NCBI GenBank assembly: GCA_963746255.1
Contig: CAVVAJ010000001.1
Span: forward strand, 930,001-994,000
Length of the DNA stretch: 64,000 nt
Source of the DNA: DAOVXM01 sp963746255
Lineage (GTDB): Bacteria > Chloroflexota > Anaerolineae > Anaerolineales > UBA4823
Direction of reading: 5' to 3'
Positions 9,573 to 19,681 of this stretch are shown in pieces. A program made the translations under genes and the position numbers. The first letter of the stretch is position 1. Every line of letters begins with the position of its first letter. Under the pieces are notes generated by a model, which did not search any database, was not told the origin of the DNA, and saw only the letters and a program-made list of their open reading frames with translations.

Positions 9573-10190
9573 CTATTGGGCTTGATCCAACAGTTCCAAC
9601 CCCCGTTCGAATTTCGACAACGGCTCAGGCTGCAGGTTCCAGGCTTCCTGCAGCAGTTTAATAATTGCCCTTAAATTCGCCTCCGGAACCCCGGGAAACA
9701 GCTCCACCTCGAGGTCGAGATACGCCTGCTCTCTTTTGTTGCTGATCATCGATACACGGTCCAACCGGATTTCAGCAACCGGTTTTTCTGCCTGGGACAG
9801 CATGCGTATGATGCGGGTCTGCTGCATATCGAAGAGCGGGATGAGGGGATCCCTACCCACCAGGGGAAGCACAAGCTGCCGCACGTCGCTTTCTGGCCAC
9901 TCGGCCGGCTGCTGAAATGTTCTCAGGCTGATTTCCCATTCGCCGCGCCGGTGTACTGCGCCTTCGGCGGTCGTTATGCTCTTGAGCGTCACCACAATAC
10001 CCTCGCTGGACTCTCGCAGCAGGCACGAATATCCAGCGGCCAAGATACGGCGCCAGCGAGTGTCAAGGTAGATATCATGTGTATTCTTGACTTGGACTGT
10101 TACCAGCGTGTAGTCTCCGACGCTGTCTGCTGTCTGCAGCGTCCAATACACTCCCGGATCCGGCATACTCATTTTGGCTTCAATTTCCAT
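9573..10190 (-). CDS. CYTH-domain protein (adenylate cyclase class IV / triphosphatase-like)
   Basis: The second codon onward reads EIEAK, the ExExK signature that opens CYTH domains, so the ATG at 10190 is preferred over upstream TTG/ATG codons. Alternating charged strands such as WRRILAAGYSCLLRE, EWEISLRTF, KPVAEIRLDRVSM and YLDLEVEL fit the eight-stranded tunnel that binds triphosphate. The family includes inorganic triphosphatases, thiamine triphosphatases and class IV cyclases; which activity applies cannot be decided. A short helical C-terminal extension follows the domain. The gene appears to stand alone. Confidence 0.75.
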   Translation of the reverse strand: MEIEAKMSMPDPGVYWTLQTADSVGDYTLVTVQVKNTHDIYLDTRWRRILAAGYSCLLRESSEGIVVTLKSITTAEGAVHRRGEWEISLRTFQQPAEWPESDVRQLVLPLVGRDPLIPLFDMQQTRIIRMLSQAEKPVAEIRLDRVSMISNKREQAYLDLEVELFPGVPEANLRAIIKLLQEAWNLQPEPLSKFERGLELLDQAQ

Positions 10191-10291
10191 AACCTGCACC
10201 GCTTCCGATATCATAGGGCAATCAAACAATATGAATAAGATCCAACATTGAAGATCTATGATTGTTCATAACGATAGTTTTCTACAACCGT

Positions 10292-10314
10292 CGGTGCTGC
10301 GTATCACAGCACCG
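10292..10314 (-). terminator. Hairpin downstream of the ABC exporter genes
   Basis: CGGTGCTG and CAGCACCG form a perfect 8-bp stem with a 7-base loop, about 55 bp after the exporter stop. There is no T-run on the minus strand, so it may be a weak terminator or a 3' stabiliser. Confidence 0.45.
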
Positions 10315-10367
10315 GGGGTATTTGATCATCAGCCATAAAGCAGATCAGGTGAATAGGATCTTGAGAT

Positions 10368-11993
10368 TTATGTACTCACAAAATCTATATCTGAAGCTTC
10401 TGTGCCAGCCGGGGCTTTACCCTTGAACTGGCTCATGTAAAGCGCATAGTAAAAGCCTTTTGCTGCCATCAGTTCATCGTGCGAGGCATATTCAACGATC
10501 TCACCACCATTCAGCACCATGATCTTGGCCGAATCACGGATGGTTGCCAAGCGGTGGGCGATTGAGAAACTGGTCTTACCTTCCATCAGCTTTCGCAAGC
10601 CCTCTTGGATCAATTTCTCGGTGCGGGTATCGACGTTGCTGGTGGCCTCGTCCAGGATCATGATCTTGGGCTGAGCGACCATGGCACGCGCGATAGTGAT
10701 CATCTGGCGCTGGCCCTGGCTCAGGTTTGCCCCGCGCTCAGTTAGCAAAGTGTCATAACCCTGGGGCAGGTTGAGGATGAACTCGTGGGCGTTGGCCTCT
10801 TTTGCTGCCTCAATGCATTCCTCGTCTGTGGCACCCGCGCGGGCATATTTCAAGTTATTCATCACTGTGTCGGTGAACAGGAAAGCCTCTTGTAAAACGA
10901 CACCGACCTGCTTTCGCAGGCTTTCCTGGGTCAGTTTAGACAGGTCCTGACCATCGATCAGGATCGTGCCGCTGTCGATATCATAGTAGCGGGTCAGGAT
11001 ATTGATCAGCGTGCTCTTGCCAGCCCCTGTTGGACCGCAGATGCCGATCGCCTCACCTGGCTGCACTTTAAAGGTATTTTTACGCAGGATTTTACGTCCA
11101 GGCACATAGCTAAAATCGACATCGATACATTCAATATGACCACCTTTGAACTCATATTCCGAAGCATCAGATGCATCTTCGACAGTTGGGTCCTCATCGA
11201 TAATGCTGAAGACGCGCCGCCCACCCGCCCCGGCGTTCAAAGTGGTGCTGGTCAGGTTTGCGATCTCGGAGAGCGGTCTCGACAATAGCGCCGCGTATCC
11301 AGCAAAGGCAATCACAGTGCCGAGGCTGATCTGGCCCCCAACCACCATCAACGCTCCTACAACCATAACAAGGACAATTTGGATGGTGGATAAAGATTGC
11401 GTCAGCGGATACTGCAAAAGCGAGTTGAAGAAAGCTTTGCTGCCCACATCGTAGAGACTATCCGCCAGGGCATCGTTTTTCCCGTCAGCCCATCCCTGCT
11501 GTCGTTTGCTGATAATCACCTTATGACCAGACAGGGACTCCTCCTGGAAACCACTCAGCGAGCCCAGCTCTTCTTGCATCTTGGCGAACGCCGGCGTTGA
11601 GATGCGTTCGATCACATTAGTCAGGATCAATATCACCGGTACGATCAACAGCGCCACAATAGTCAAGCGCCAGTCAATGATCAACATGACGACAAAAGCA
11701 AGCAGGATCTGGATAATAGCGCGGATAATCGGGGATACAGCTTGCTCGTAGAACAAAGAGACAACCTCGGTGTCATTGGTTATGCGGCTCATCAACTCGC
11801 CGATTGGTTGGCGGTCGAAGAAGGTCAGCGATAGTGTCTGCATATGTGAAAAAAGACGCGTTTGCAGTTTTTGTAGTCCTTTGGTAGCCATATCTGCGAA
11901 TAGGCGCTCGGTGAAAAAGGTCATTCCCAGGTAAATCACTCCGGCAATTACTGCAATGAGTAACCCAGCGTTGCAGTTCTGCGGTAGTGCCAT
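10368..11993 (-). CDS. ABC exporter half B (permease-ATPase), N-terminus lost to a frameshift
   Basis: This frame encodes most of the six-helix exporter domain (from about TM2) and a complete nucleotide-binding domain: Walker A GPTGAGKST, a C-loop NLSQGQRQM, Walker B MILDEATSNVD with the catalytic Glu, and the switch His in SIAHRLA. Its first ~10 residues are out-of-frame sequence; the true N-terminus is in the fragment ending near 11962. It pairs with the exporter half encoded immediately upstream, which has a degenerate ATPase site, as in BmrCD or TM287/288 heterodimers. Such pumps export drugs or lipids; the substrate is not predictable. Confidence 0.85.
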   Translation of the reverse strand: MALPQNCNAGLLIAVIAGVIYLGMTFFTERLFADMATKGLQKLQTRLFSHMQTLSLTFFDRQPIGELMSRITNDTEVVSLFYEQAVSPIIRAIIQILLAFVVMLIIDWRLTIVALLIVPVILILTNVIERISTPAFAKMQEELGSLSGFQEESLSGHKVIISKRQQGWADGKNDALADSLYDVGSKAFFNSLLQYPLTQSLSTIQIVLVMVVGALMVVGGQISLGTVIAFAGYAALLSRPLSEIANLTSTTLNAGAGGRRVFSIIDEDPTVEDASDASEYEFKGGHIECIDVDFSYVPGRKILRKNTFKVQPGEAIGICGPTGAGKSTLINILTRYYDIDSGTILIDGQDLSKLTQESLRKQVGVVLQEAFLFTDTVMNNLKYARAGATDEECIEAAKEANAHEFILNLPQGYDTLLTERGANLSQGQRQMITIARAMVAQPKIMILDEATSNVDTRTEKLIQEGLRKLMEGKTSFSIAHRLATIRDSAKIMVLNGGEIVEYASHDELMAAKGFYYALYMSQFKGKAPAGTEASDIDFVST

Positions 11994-12231
11994 TCGGGTC
12001 GCTGATCACATTGATCGCCTGACCAGTCAGGAAAGGCAGCGCAGTCAAACCCATCAAGGCGATAACCCGCATGATCAGTGCCAGAATGAATCTGGACCGC
12101 TCATCCCCACCAGCCATGTAATCAAACAATCGCCCGATGATTTTAAATGTATCGTCGATTTTATCGATGGCCTTGACGGATTGCTCGTTTACAGAATTTG
12201 CAGACTTCTTTTCTAAGGTTGCCGTGGTCAT
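11962..12231 (-). pseudogene. N-terminal fragment of ABC exporter half B (before a +1 base)
   Basis: The fragment starts with ATG at 12231, overlapping the stop of the upstream exporter gene (ATGA), and encodes a cytoplasmic leader and TM1 ending TTAELQRW. The next codons switch frame: removing one base of the CCC run at 11964-11966 (GGG on the coding strand) joins it exactly to LLIAVIAGVIYLG in the downstream frame. The full protein would be about 612 aa, the usual exporter length. Either the gene is inactivated or the base is a sequencing error in a short homopolymer. Confidence 0.75.
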
Positions 12232-14012
12232 TTCGCCACCTCCACTTCCAATCCAGCAATGATGCCTCTGCCGAGCTGTGATTCGTAAATCTCCTGATAT
12301 AGAAGACTGCTTTCAAGCAGTTCTTCATGTGTACCCATGGCAACGATCTCACCGTTTTCCAAGAGCACAATCTTGTCCAGATCGATTACTGCGCTGATGC
12401 GTTGGGCAACATATAGTGTAGTGATATTGTTCGTGAAGTCCGGGATAGCTTCTTGGACACGGCCTTCGGTGGATGCATCCAAAGCACTGGTGCTATCGTC
12501 CAGGATAAGCACTTTAGGTTGGGCTGTCAGGGCTCTTGTGATGGACAGGCGTTGGCGCTGCCCACCGGAGAAATTTGCCCCACGCTGAGCCACTGGCGCT
12601 TCCCACTTTTGGGGAATGTTGTTGATAAAACCGTACGCGTCGGCCGCGTTGGCTGCATCGAACATCACATCGTCTTCCACCTGAGGTGCTCCAAATTTTA
12701 AGTTGAACCGCAGGTCCCCTTGGAAGAGCACAGCCTCTTGCAAGGCGATACCCACAATCTGGCGCAGGCTATTCTGCGGGACATCGCGAACATCGACACC
12801 GTCAATGGTGATGCTCCCCTCAGTCACGTCATAAAAACGTGGGATCAGGTTCACCAGGGCGGACTTTCCAGCGCCGGTCGCGCCCAGGAAGCCCACCTGC
12901 TGGCCTGGCTCGATAGTCAGGTTGATGTTTTTCAACGCAGGTGGGTCAAGTTCTCCGTCCGGTCGGCGGAACGCAAAGGAGACATTATCAAATACAACCC
13001 GCCCTCCTACGGTTTCCAGTTCCGGAGCCATGACACCTTCTTTGTCCTGTACGGCCGGTTCATCATCGTACACCTCGAAGATGCGCTTGGCTGAAGCGTC
13101 GCCACGCAGCATGAATGGGAATACGATAGCAAGCATGGCTAAGGGAGCAACCACCAGGGACAAGTACTGAGTAAAGGTGACCAGTTCACCGACATCTAAG
13201 CCGGCGTCGTTTAATACCTGTTGCCCACCCACCCACAGCGATAGGACGATACCCAGTTGGGTGATCCCGGTCAGCATGGGTGCTAGAAAGGCGACCCGGA
13301 CGGCCGCGGTATATGCAGGATGGCGCAATGCATCCGCGCGTCGGGCGAAGCGATCGATCTCGTAATCTTCACGCACAAAGGCCTTCACCACCCGGACACC
13401 CGCCAGGTTCTCCTGCATAGTATTGTTCATATCATCCAAACGCTGTTGACGCTCATCATATGCCTTGAATACCTGGGGGATCAGCAGCGCCATCACGCCC
13501 AGAACGACCATAGTTACCAATACCAAGACCCAGATCAATGAGGGCGTGTTGATAATGGTCAGTACGTAGGTTACCAAGAGCATGAAAGGCGCATAAAGTA
13601 AGAGCAAGGTCATGTACAGCAGCGCATTCTGGATGTTGACCACATCGGCATTTAGGCGCACCAGCATATCGCCAGTACGGAAACGGTCGAAATTGCTAAA
13701 GGAAAATGTTTGGATCTTGCGGTACAGATAAGAACGGATATAATAGCCCGTTCCCTGGGAGAAGAATACCGCCAGGTATGCCGTACCTGATAAACATAAA
13801 CCTGATAGGATGGCCAACAACAACATCCAAAGCCCGGTCCTCAGAATTGCTTCAACATCACCTGTTTCGATGCCTTCATTGATCAGCTGTTGGTTGAGCG
13901 AAGCCACACCGATGACGGCGGCGGCCGATATCAGTACCAGCACCTGCGATATCACCAGCCTGGCCCGGTATTTCTTGTACATTCCCATAGTACGTATGAG
14001 GGATTTGATCAT
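12228..14012 (-). CDS. ABC exporter half A with degenerate ATPase site
   Basis: This 594-aa protein has six N-terminal membrane helices and a C-terminal ATPase domain. Walker A is GATGAGKSA and the signature FSGGQRQRL is canonical, but the catalytic Glu after Walker B is Asp (VLILDDSTSALD) and the switch His is Gln (YVAQRISAV). This is the pattern of the non-catalytic half of heterodimeric exporters such as TM287 or BmrC. The GGAGGC before the ATG is a good ribosome site. It overlaps half B by 4 bp, so the two should be made in equal amounts. Confidence 0.9.
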   Translation of the reverse strand: MIKSLIRTMGMYKKYRARLVISQVLVLISAAAVIGVASLNQQLINEGIETGDVEAILRTGLWMLLLAILSGLCLSGTAYLAVFFSQGTGYYIRSYLYRKIQTFSFSNFDRFRTGDMLVRLNADVVNIQNALLYMTLLLLYAPFMLLVTYVLTIINTPSLIWVLVLVTMVVLGVMALLIPQVFKAYDERQQRLDDMNNTMQENLAGVRVVKAFVREDYEIDRFARRADALRHPAYTAAVRVAFLAPMLTGITQLGIVLSLWVGGQQVLNDAGLDVGELVTFTQYLSLVVAPLAMLAIVFPFMLRGDASAKRIFEVYDDEPAVQDKEGVMAPELETVGGRVVFDNVSFAFRRPDGELDPPALKNINLTIEPGQQVGFLGATGAGKSALVNLIPRFYDVTEGSITIDGVDVRDVPQNSLRQIVGIALQEAVLFQGDLRFNLKFGAPQVEDDVMFDAANAADAYGFINNIPQKWEAPVAQRGANFSGGQRQRLSITRALTAQPKVLILDDSTSALDASTEGRVQEAIPDFTNNITTLYVAQRISAVIDLDKIVLLENGEIVAMGTHEELLESSLLYQEIYESQLGRGIIAGLEVEVAK

Positions 14013-14272
14013 TTTCTTCTGTGCCTCCTTTGCTCACAACCCATGTGAGTACCAACATCAGTTATTTAATCACTTAAGCTATTCAACCAATGATTAGCCA
14101 GGTGAGTTTTCGCTTAGATTTCCGAGTAGAACGACCCGAACCCTCATTATGCAGGATTACAAACTCTATCGCGGTTTTGTTTCGCCGCCCCGATGAGTGC
14201 AAAGGTTATTCTCGTGATCTGCCCTTACGTTTAACATTCAGCAAAACAGCGAAACGCAGTACTGGATTCTTC

Positions 14273-15274
14273 CTAAGTACCTAACGTCGCCACCATGATA
14301 GCCTTAATGGTGTGCATGCGGTTCTCAGCTCCATCAAAGACGATCGAAGCCTCTGATTCAAAGACTTCTTCGGTAACCTCCATACCCTCCAGTCCATATT
14401 TTTCGTACATCTCCTGGCCAACCGCAGTCTCGACATTGTGGAATGCAGGCAGGCAGTGCATGAATTTCACGTCTGGATTACCAGTTAACTCCATCACCCG
14501 TTTATTGACTTGGTAGGGCAGCAGTAGCTTGACACGTTCTTCCCAGACGGAAGCCGGTTCACCCATCGAGACCCACACATCGGTGTGTAAGTAGTCGGCA
14601 CCTTTCACCCCTTCGGTCACATCTTCAGTCAAGGTTAATCTAGCGCCAGTCTGGGCTGTAATTTCACGGCAGATCTCCACTAAGCCATCTTCCGGCCAGC
14701 TGGTTTTTGGACCGCACAAACGCACGTCCATCCCCAGCTTGCAGCCGCCCACCATGAGCGAGTTGCCCATATTGTTACGAGCATCGCCCAGATAGCAGTA
14801 TGCGATTTCAGGCAGGTCTTTATAGCTGTGTTCGGTCATGGTCAGCACATCAGCCATGATTTGGGTGGGGTGGAATTCGTTCGTCAAGCCATTCCACACG
14901 GGTATTCCAGAATACTCCGCTAATGTTTCCACGGTTGCCTGAGCGAAGCCTCGATACTCGATCCCGTCATACATTCTTCCCAATACTCGGGCGGTATCTT
15001 TCATCGACTCCTTATGCCCAATATGCGAACCACTCGGTCCTAAATAGGTGACATGTGCACCCTGGTCAAATGCCGCAACTTCGAAGGCTGTGCGGGTGCG
15101 GGTAGAGGCTTTTTCAAATATCAGCGCGATATTCTTGCCCGTCAATTTAGGCTGCTCATAGCCGCCATATTTAGCTGCTTTAAGATCCACCGAGAGCTTC
15201 AGCAGGTACTTGATCTCTGCCGGTGTGAAATCCAAGAGTTTTAGGAAACTACGGTTGCGAAGATTGAAAGCCAT
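14273..15274 (-). CDS. argF: Ornithine carbamoyltransferase
   Basis: The protein (333 aa) has the carbamoyl-phosphate site STRTRTAFE, HPTQ, the ornithine-binding segment DVWVSMGE and the catalytic HCLPAFHN. It transfers the carbamoyl group to ornithine, giving citrulline, in the cytoplasm. The length and the SMGE/EERVKLL segment fit both anabolic ArgF and catabolic ArcB enzymes. No arginine deiminase, carbamate kinase or arg genes are adjacent, so the direction is not decided; argF is used as the default symbol. AAGGAGAT lies 6 bp before the ATG. Confidence 0.93.
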   Translation of the reverse strand: MAFNLRNRSFLKLLDFTPAEIKYLLKLSVDLKAAKYGGYEQPKLTGKNIALIFEKASTRTRTAFEVAAFDQGAHVTYLGPSGSHIGHKESMKDTARVLGRMYDGIEYRGFAQATVETLAEYSGIPVWNGLTNEFHPTQIMADVLTMTEHSYKDLPEIAYCYLGDARNNMGNSLMVGGCKLGMDVRLCGPKTSWPEDGLVEICREITAQTGARLTLTEDVTEGVKGADYLHTDVWVSMGEPASVWEERVKLLLPYQVNKRVMELTGNPDVKFMHCLPAFHNVETAVGQEMYEKYGLEGMEVTEEVFESEASIVFDGAENRMHTIKAIMVATLGT

Positions 15275-15545
15275 TATTATCTCCTTCTCAATATTTGTCT
15301 TAATATTAGATTTGGAAGTTTGTATACGAGTAGATTAAGGGCTCTATATGACTACATACCCCCGGAGTACCAATCATATCGGCTAGCACAACAATTTCCC
15401 ATGGCTTGTATAGCATGCAAATCCTGGTTGAGCGATACTCCGATATACGTAGCTGCTGGATTATTGTACCCGCTCAATATAGATATTTTACCAAATTGGT
15501 TGTATTTCATTACAGCTCGACCTTTGGATATGGGTCCTATCCTGA

Positions 15546-18233
15546 TTAATCTTCCCATTTAAAATCCAAGTGCAGCAAACCGCAGTAGTCCAACGCCAGT
15601 TTGCAGCTCTTTAGTGGAAGATCTACTACGTCAAAATCTGATCTGTCAGTTCCACGCGCTTCAAGCCACTTGACACCTGACTCCCCCGGCTGCAAAGCAG
15701 AGAACGTTGAGACAGTGCCAGAACGGTTCTCTAAGTGCTCACCCCAGCGCGTTAACCCCGATAACTGGTAGCGCATATTTGGTAAATTCCGATTATTCCA
15801 GCTCAGGATACGTGACTGACCATCTGCGGGATGGCGGTAATTATGTACACCCATACCCCCCAAGATTTCGAGCAGCGCCTGGAGAATCGCGGGTTCAACC
15901 AGTAAGGCAAACTCTTTCAGTTCCCCCGGTTGAGTTGCGATTGAAGTCAATTTCGCCGCCAGCTTAACCTTCAAGTAAGATTCCAGCCGGCAGCTGTCCA
16001 GCAGCTGCTCAGCTTTCGGTGTGCAGTAGCTCCGCTTGAACAGCAGCGGTTCGGTATCCGGCGCGATTGCTATCCGTATTCGCTCACCAGAACGTACTTG
16101 GACTGGTCCGACGACCCATTTATTCTCATCGGAGTGATAACGACTGTTGACCGTCAGCACTAGATTATCGCGGTCTATGATAAGCGTACCGCCGTTTAGG
16201 CTGTGGAAGTGGAAGGTAAATTCTCGCACAGTTGGTATATGCCCGATCTCTCCGGTTACAGGTCCCAGTTCGAATACCAAACCCTGTGTATCCCATTCCA
16301 CACGCAAGGGTGTGATGCTCGCACTACCTGCACCATCATCTTCATATAATTCGAATGTGTTGTTCGCTCCCGGGTAGATATGCACATCGAACATACTCGG
16401 TAGTTCGGTGCCAAACTCACCTGCGTTTCGCGCCAGCGGTACGATCGCCCCGGCCTTGGCAAATACCGGGATGTCTTCCATTCTCCCGTACAATACATGC
16501 CAGGCATCACCCGCATAATGGAAATCATCGAAGAAGCCAAACCAATCTCCCGGCGGCAGCCATACTACCTGGCGGCTCAAGCGGGTATGATAATTCCTGG
16601 GCGATGTGTAAGGCGCGGCAACCAGCTCGCTCCCAAACGTATACTGGTCGGGGCATAGGTACGCCCTTTCATCCCCTGGCCATCCGTAATACATCGGTCT
16701 GACCGGAGCTAAAGCACACTGGTTGAACTGCCAAGCCATGCTGTACAAGTACGGAACTAACGCATGGCGCAGTTGAAATGCTTTCCGGGTCACCCGCAAC
16801 GTCTCGGCATCGTAGCCCCACGGACGGCGCTCGTGGAAGGGGTTATTTGTTGAGTGCAGACGTAATATCGGGCTGAAGACACCGAACTGCACCCAGCGGG
16901 TATACAGTTCAGGGTCTTCGACACCGCCCATATGACCGCCGATATCATGGCTCCACCACCCAAAACCGACATTAGCCGCGCTTGATGTAAAGTACGGCTG
17001 GAATGCCAAAGAATCCCAGCTGACAACCGCGTCGCCAGAGAAACCGATCGGGTAGCGGTGGCTACCCAAGCCCCCCCAGCGCGAGAAGATGAAGGGGCGC
17101 TTCTGACCATCACACCCGAGATCGTAATAATGCAGGTGGTTCAACCACCACAAAGGGTCCAATCCCTGCATGCGTGATTGCGTCCCCTGCTGCCAATCGA
17201 GCCACCAGAAATCCACCCCATTTGCTTCCTGCGGGTGATGGAGCAACTCAAAATAAGCTCGTACAAACTCGGGATTGGCGATATCGAAAGGAATTGGCTC
17301 TTCGGTTTTGGGATCGACACCTATCGCTAGGGCAAACTGCGCATACTCCGTTTCATGAGGATGGATGCCTTCAGCTGGGTGTAGGTTTAGCGCGGTCTTC
17401 AGTCCCAGTTTGTGCATGTTTTCCAGGAATGAAACTGGATCAGGGAACAGGTCCCGGTTCCAGGTGTAGCCCGTCCAGCCGCTCGATTCATTTCCCGTAG
17501 CGGTGATATGCCAATCCATATCGACGATGCAGACGGAGAGTGGGACGCGTTCCTGCTTGAAGCGCTGCATCAATCCCAACAGTTCATCTGCAGTATATGC
17601 CCAGTAGCGGCTCCACCAATTGCCTAACGCAAAGCGGGGAGGCAGCGGTGTTCCTCCCGCAACTAAAGCGAAATCACCCAGACAAGCGTGGTAATCAGAA
17701 CCATAGCCGAAGAAGTACAGGTCCTGGTACGCTGGGTGTAAGGATCGCGGCACCAGCCAACCATTTTGATCGAAGACCAGCGCTTGGCTGTCATCTATTA
17801 CCGCCCAACCGCGACGCGATACCAAACCGCTTTCCAGCGGGATGGCGCCATCTGCTTCATCTAATGTGCGTGCGGTCCCGCCTAAGTTATCGGGATCCTT
17901 GTCCCCGAAATGCCATGACCCACCATTATTTCTAATATTGATCTGTAACGTATCGCCAGCAAAGCCCCCGGAATTCAACTTATAAGTTAGAACCAAGTAT
18001 TCAGTCGTGATCCTCAGTCTCCCTTCCACTTCTTCAACCCTATAATCCGGGACATCCTGCGCCCGGTACCAGAAAGTTTGCGAAGGACGATCTTCGAATG
18101 TCCCCGTTGGGTCATATTCCAACCGGAATAAGCGGGCAGTGAGCGCAGTAATCCGGTAATCGTTCCCCTGGATGATTGCGTTTGGGAGTGCTTGGGGCTG
18201 GAATTCGATCGGGAATTTGGTTGTGTAGATCAT
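15546..18233 (-). CDS. Glycoside hydrolase family 31 (alpha-glucosidase/xylosidase-like)
   Basis: The 895-aa protein has an N-terminal beta-sandwich (about 1-200), the GH31 barrel beginning at PPRFALGNWWSRYW, and C-terminal beta domains. The nucleophile Asp is in FWWLDWQQG and the acid/base Asp in GFSGDAVVSW; SHDIGGHMGG and RWVQFGVFSP are also family hallmarks. No signal peptide is seen, so it should act on imported oligosaccharides in the cytoplasm. A C-terminal ~150-residue region beyond the usual GH31 end is not recognised. Substrate specificity (glucoside, xyloside or sulfoquinovoside) cannot be read safely. It is monocistronic. Confidence 0.92.
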   Translation of the reverse strand: MIYTTKFPIEFQPQALPNAIIQGNDYRITALTARLFRLEYDPTGTFEDRPSQTFWYRAQDVPDYRVEEVEGRLRITTEYLVLTYKLNSGGFAGDTLQINIRNNGGSWHFGDKDPDNLGGTARTLDEADGAIPLESGLVSRRGWAVIDDSQALVFDQNGWLVPRSLHPAYQDLYFFGYGSDYHACLGDFALVAGGTPLPPRFALGNWWSRYWAYTADELLGLMQRFKQERVPLSVCIVDMDWHITATGNESSGWTGYTWNRDLFPDPVSFLENMHKLGLKTALNLHPAEGIHPHETEYAQFALAIGVDPKTEEPIPFDIANPEFVRAYFELLHHPQEANGVDFWWLDWQQGTQSRMQGLDPLWWLNHLHYYDLGCDGQKRPFIFSRWGGLGSHRYPIGFSGDAVVSWDSLAFQPYFTSSAANVGFGWWSHDIGGHMGGVEDPELYTRWVQFGVFSPILRLHSTNNPFHERRPWGYDAETLRVTRKAFQLRHALVPYLYSMAWQFNQCALAPVRPMYYGWPGDERAYLCPDQYTFGSELVAAPYTSPRNYHTRLSRQVVWLPPGDWFGFFDDFHYAGDAWHVLYGRMEDIPVFAKAGAIVPLARNAGEFGTELPSMFDVHIYPGANNTFELYEDDGAGSASITPLRVEWDTQGLVFELGPVTGEIGHIPTVREFTFHFHSLNGGTLIIDRDNLVLTVNSRYHSDENKWVVGPVQVRSGERIRIAIAPDTEPLLFKRSYCTPKAEQLLDSCRLESYLKVKLAAKLTSIATQPGELKEFALLVEPAILQALLEILGGMGVHNYRHPADGQSRILSWNNRNLPNMRYQLSGLTRWGEHLENRSGTVSTFSALQPGESGVKWLEARGTDRSDFDVVDLPLKSCKLALDYCGLLHLDFKWED

Positions 18234-18354
18234 ATGCGCTCCCTGCGAGTGAGTTTATCTCGCACTTGGGTATCGTCCAGGTCTGCTAAATCACAAGCCG
18301 GCATTGGCCAATCCATTTTAACTTACTCCCCCAGCTAACTATGACCTAAAACAG

Positions 18355-18388
18355 CAAAAACCGAGTCTCACAAAGTGACCCGGTTTTT
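18355..18388 (-). terminator. Intrinsic terminator of the NrfD operon
   Basis: An AAAAACCG...CGGTTTTT hairpin lies 35-65 bp after the nrfD-like stop. Reading leftward it gives a stem followed by a T-run, fitting the end of the 18422-21885 operon. Confidence 0.65.
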
Positions 18389-18421
18389 GTTATCAGCTTC
18401 AGACTTTAATCCATTTGACCA

Positions 18422-19681
18422 TTAATCGGCGGCAGCAGTCAGCGGCACACTCTCACTTACGGTCTCTTCTTGCTCGGGACCATGATCGACAATATTGAGG
18501 TACTTAATGCCGAGCGTGACCGCTAACATACCATAGGCAATCACACCGATACCAGCAATGAACTCGATCAAAGATGGGAAATAGGTTGTATAAACGGCAG
18601 TCAGGTCACTCGGCAGATAGGATAACAACACCAACTGTCCCGCCAAATTCGTATCCCAGCGGTAAGCCACCAAACCGCCAACGACAAGAAACAGCGCCAG
18701 CATGCGAGTGAGCGGATTTTTACGTGTCTTGGAGTACAGCAGCAATATCATCGGCATCACTATCCCCAGGAATATCTCGCCTGCCCAGAAATTGAACGAG
18801 AGATTGCCGCGCGTCAATATCCGTAGCCCTTCAGTACGCCCATACTCATAGGTATACGTCATCGCGAAGGCATCCCAGAAGCGGAAGTACAGGTAGCCAA
18901 CCAGCACCCAACCGATAAACAAAGCCACTCGTTCGAGCAGTTCATCGTTGATCCGTATCTTCGGGGAGGCTTTACCTGCGATCATCGATACCAGCACCGT
19001 CAAAGCTGGTCCGGCTGCCATCGCTGAAACCATAAACAGCACAGACAGGTTCGGGCGGTACCAGAGCGGGCGCGCTTTCAATACACCATAGGTCGCACCT
19101 AAAGATGATTGGTGCAGCATTGAGAGTCCTAAACCAGCGATAGCAAGGAATGGTGCCAAGTGATGCAGCTTCTCCAGGTTAGTACTCAACCAGGGCATAT
19201 AACGCTGGACGAAGGGTATCTTTCCAAACAACGGCGCGGTTTCGAGCAGCAGAACGGTGAAATACAAGGCTACACACATGGTGACTTCCCAGAGCACCGA
19301 GTGCGTGTTCCAGTACACCATCGCGTGCCAAAAGCGGTCAGGGCGACCGATATCCAATAATAATGTCAGGATCGCCATGCTGTAGCCAATCAGACCGATG
19401 AAAGTCGCGGTACGTGCCACCGGCTGGTAGCGCTTCAAACCCAGCAGGTAGACTGCGGCGCACAGCAAGAACGCGCCCGCGCTCAGGGCGATGGATGACA
19501 AGTCAATTGTTATCCATAAACCCCAGGGCACCAGATCGGTTAGATTAGTTACCGACAACCCTTCTACAAAAACGATGCCCATACCCACCAATCCCACCAG
19601 AGCGACTGCAGCCAAGCTAGCCACCCAGAGCATGAATGGGGTGATCTTTATCCTTCTATAAATTGTGGATGTCGTGCCCAT
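18422..19681 (-). CDS. NrfD/HybB-family quinone-interacting membrane subunit
   Basis: The 419-aa protein is almost wholly hydrophobic, with about ten helices, and follows the NrfD/PsrC/HybB pattern: DLVPWGLWITID at the first conserved loop, LLLDIGRPDRFWH, ETAPLF, and a C-terminal YFPSLIEFIAGIGVIAYG. These subunits oxidise or reduce quinol in the membrane and exchange electrons with a partner four-cluster ferredoxin, encoded just upstream with a 26-bp overlap. No molybdopterin catalytic subunit is present. It ends the operon. Confidence 0.92.
   Translation of the reverse strand: MGTTSTIYRRIKITPFMLWVASLAAVALVGLVGMGIVFVEGLSVTNLTDLVPWGLWITIDLSSIALSAGAFLLCAAVYLLGLKRYQPVARTATFIGLIGYSMAILTLLLDIGRPDRFWHAMVYWNTHSVLWEVTMCVALYFTVLLLETAPLFGKIPFVQRYMPWLSTNLEKLHHLAPFLAIAGLGLSMLHQSSLGATYGVLKARPLWYRPNLSVLFMVSAMAAGPALTVLVSMIAGKASPKIRINDELLERVALFIGWVLVGYLYFRFWDAFAMTYTYEYGRTEGLRILTRGNLSFNFWAGEIFLGIVMPMILLLYSKTRKNPLTRMLALFLVVGGLVAYRWDTNLAGQLVLLSYLPSDLTAVYTTYFPSLIEFIAGIGVIAYGMLAVTLGIKYLNIVDHGPEQEETVSESVPLTAAAD

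Noticed and set aside
15352..15558. Minus-strand 68-codon frame after the GH31 gene
   Set aside because: Overlaps the GH31 end, has no ribosome site and no motif.
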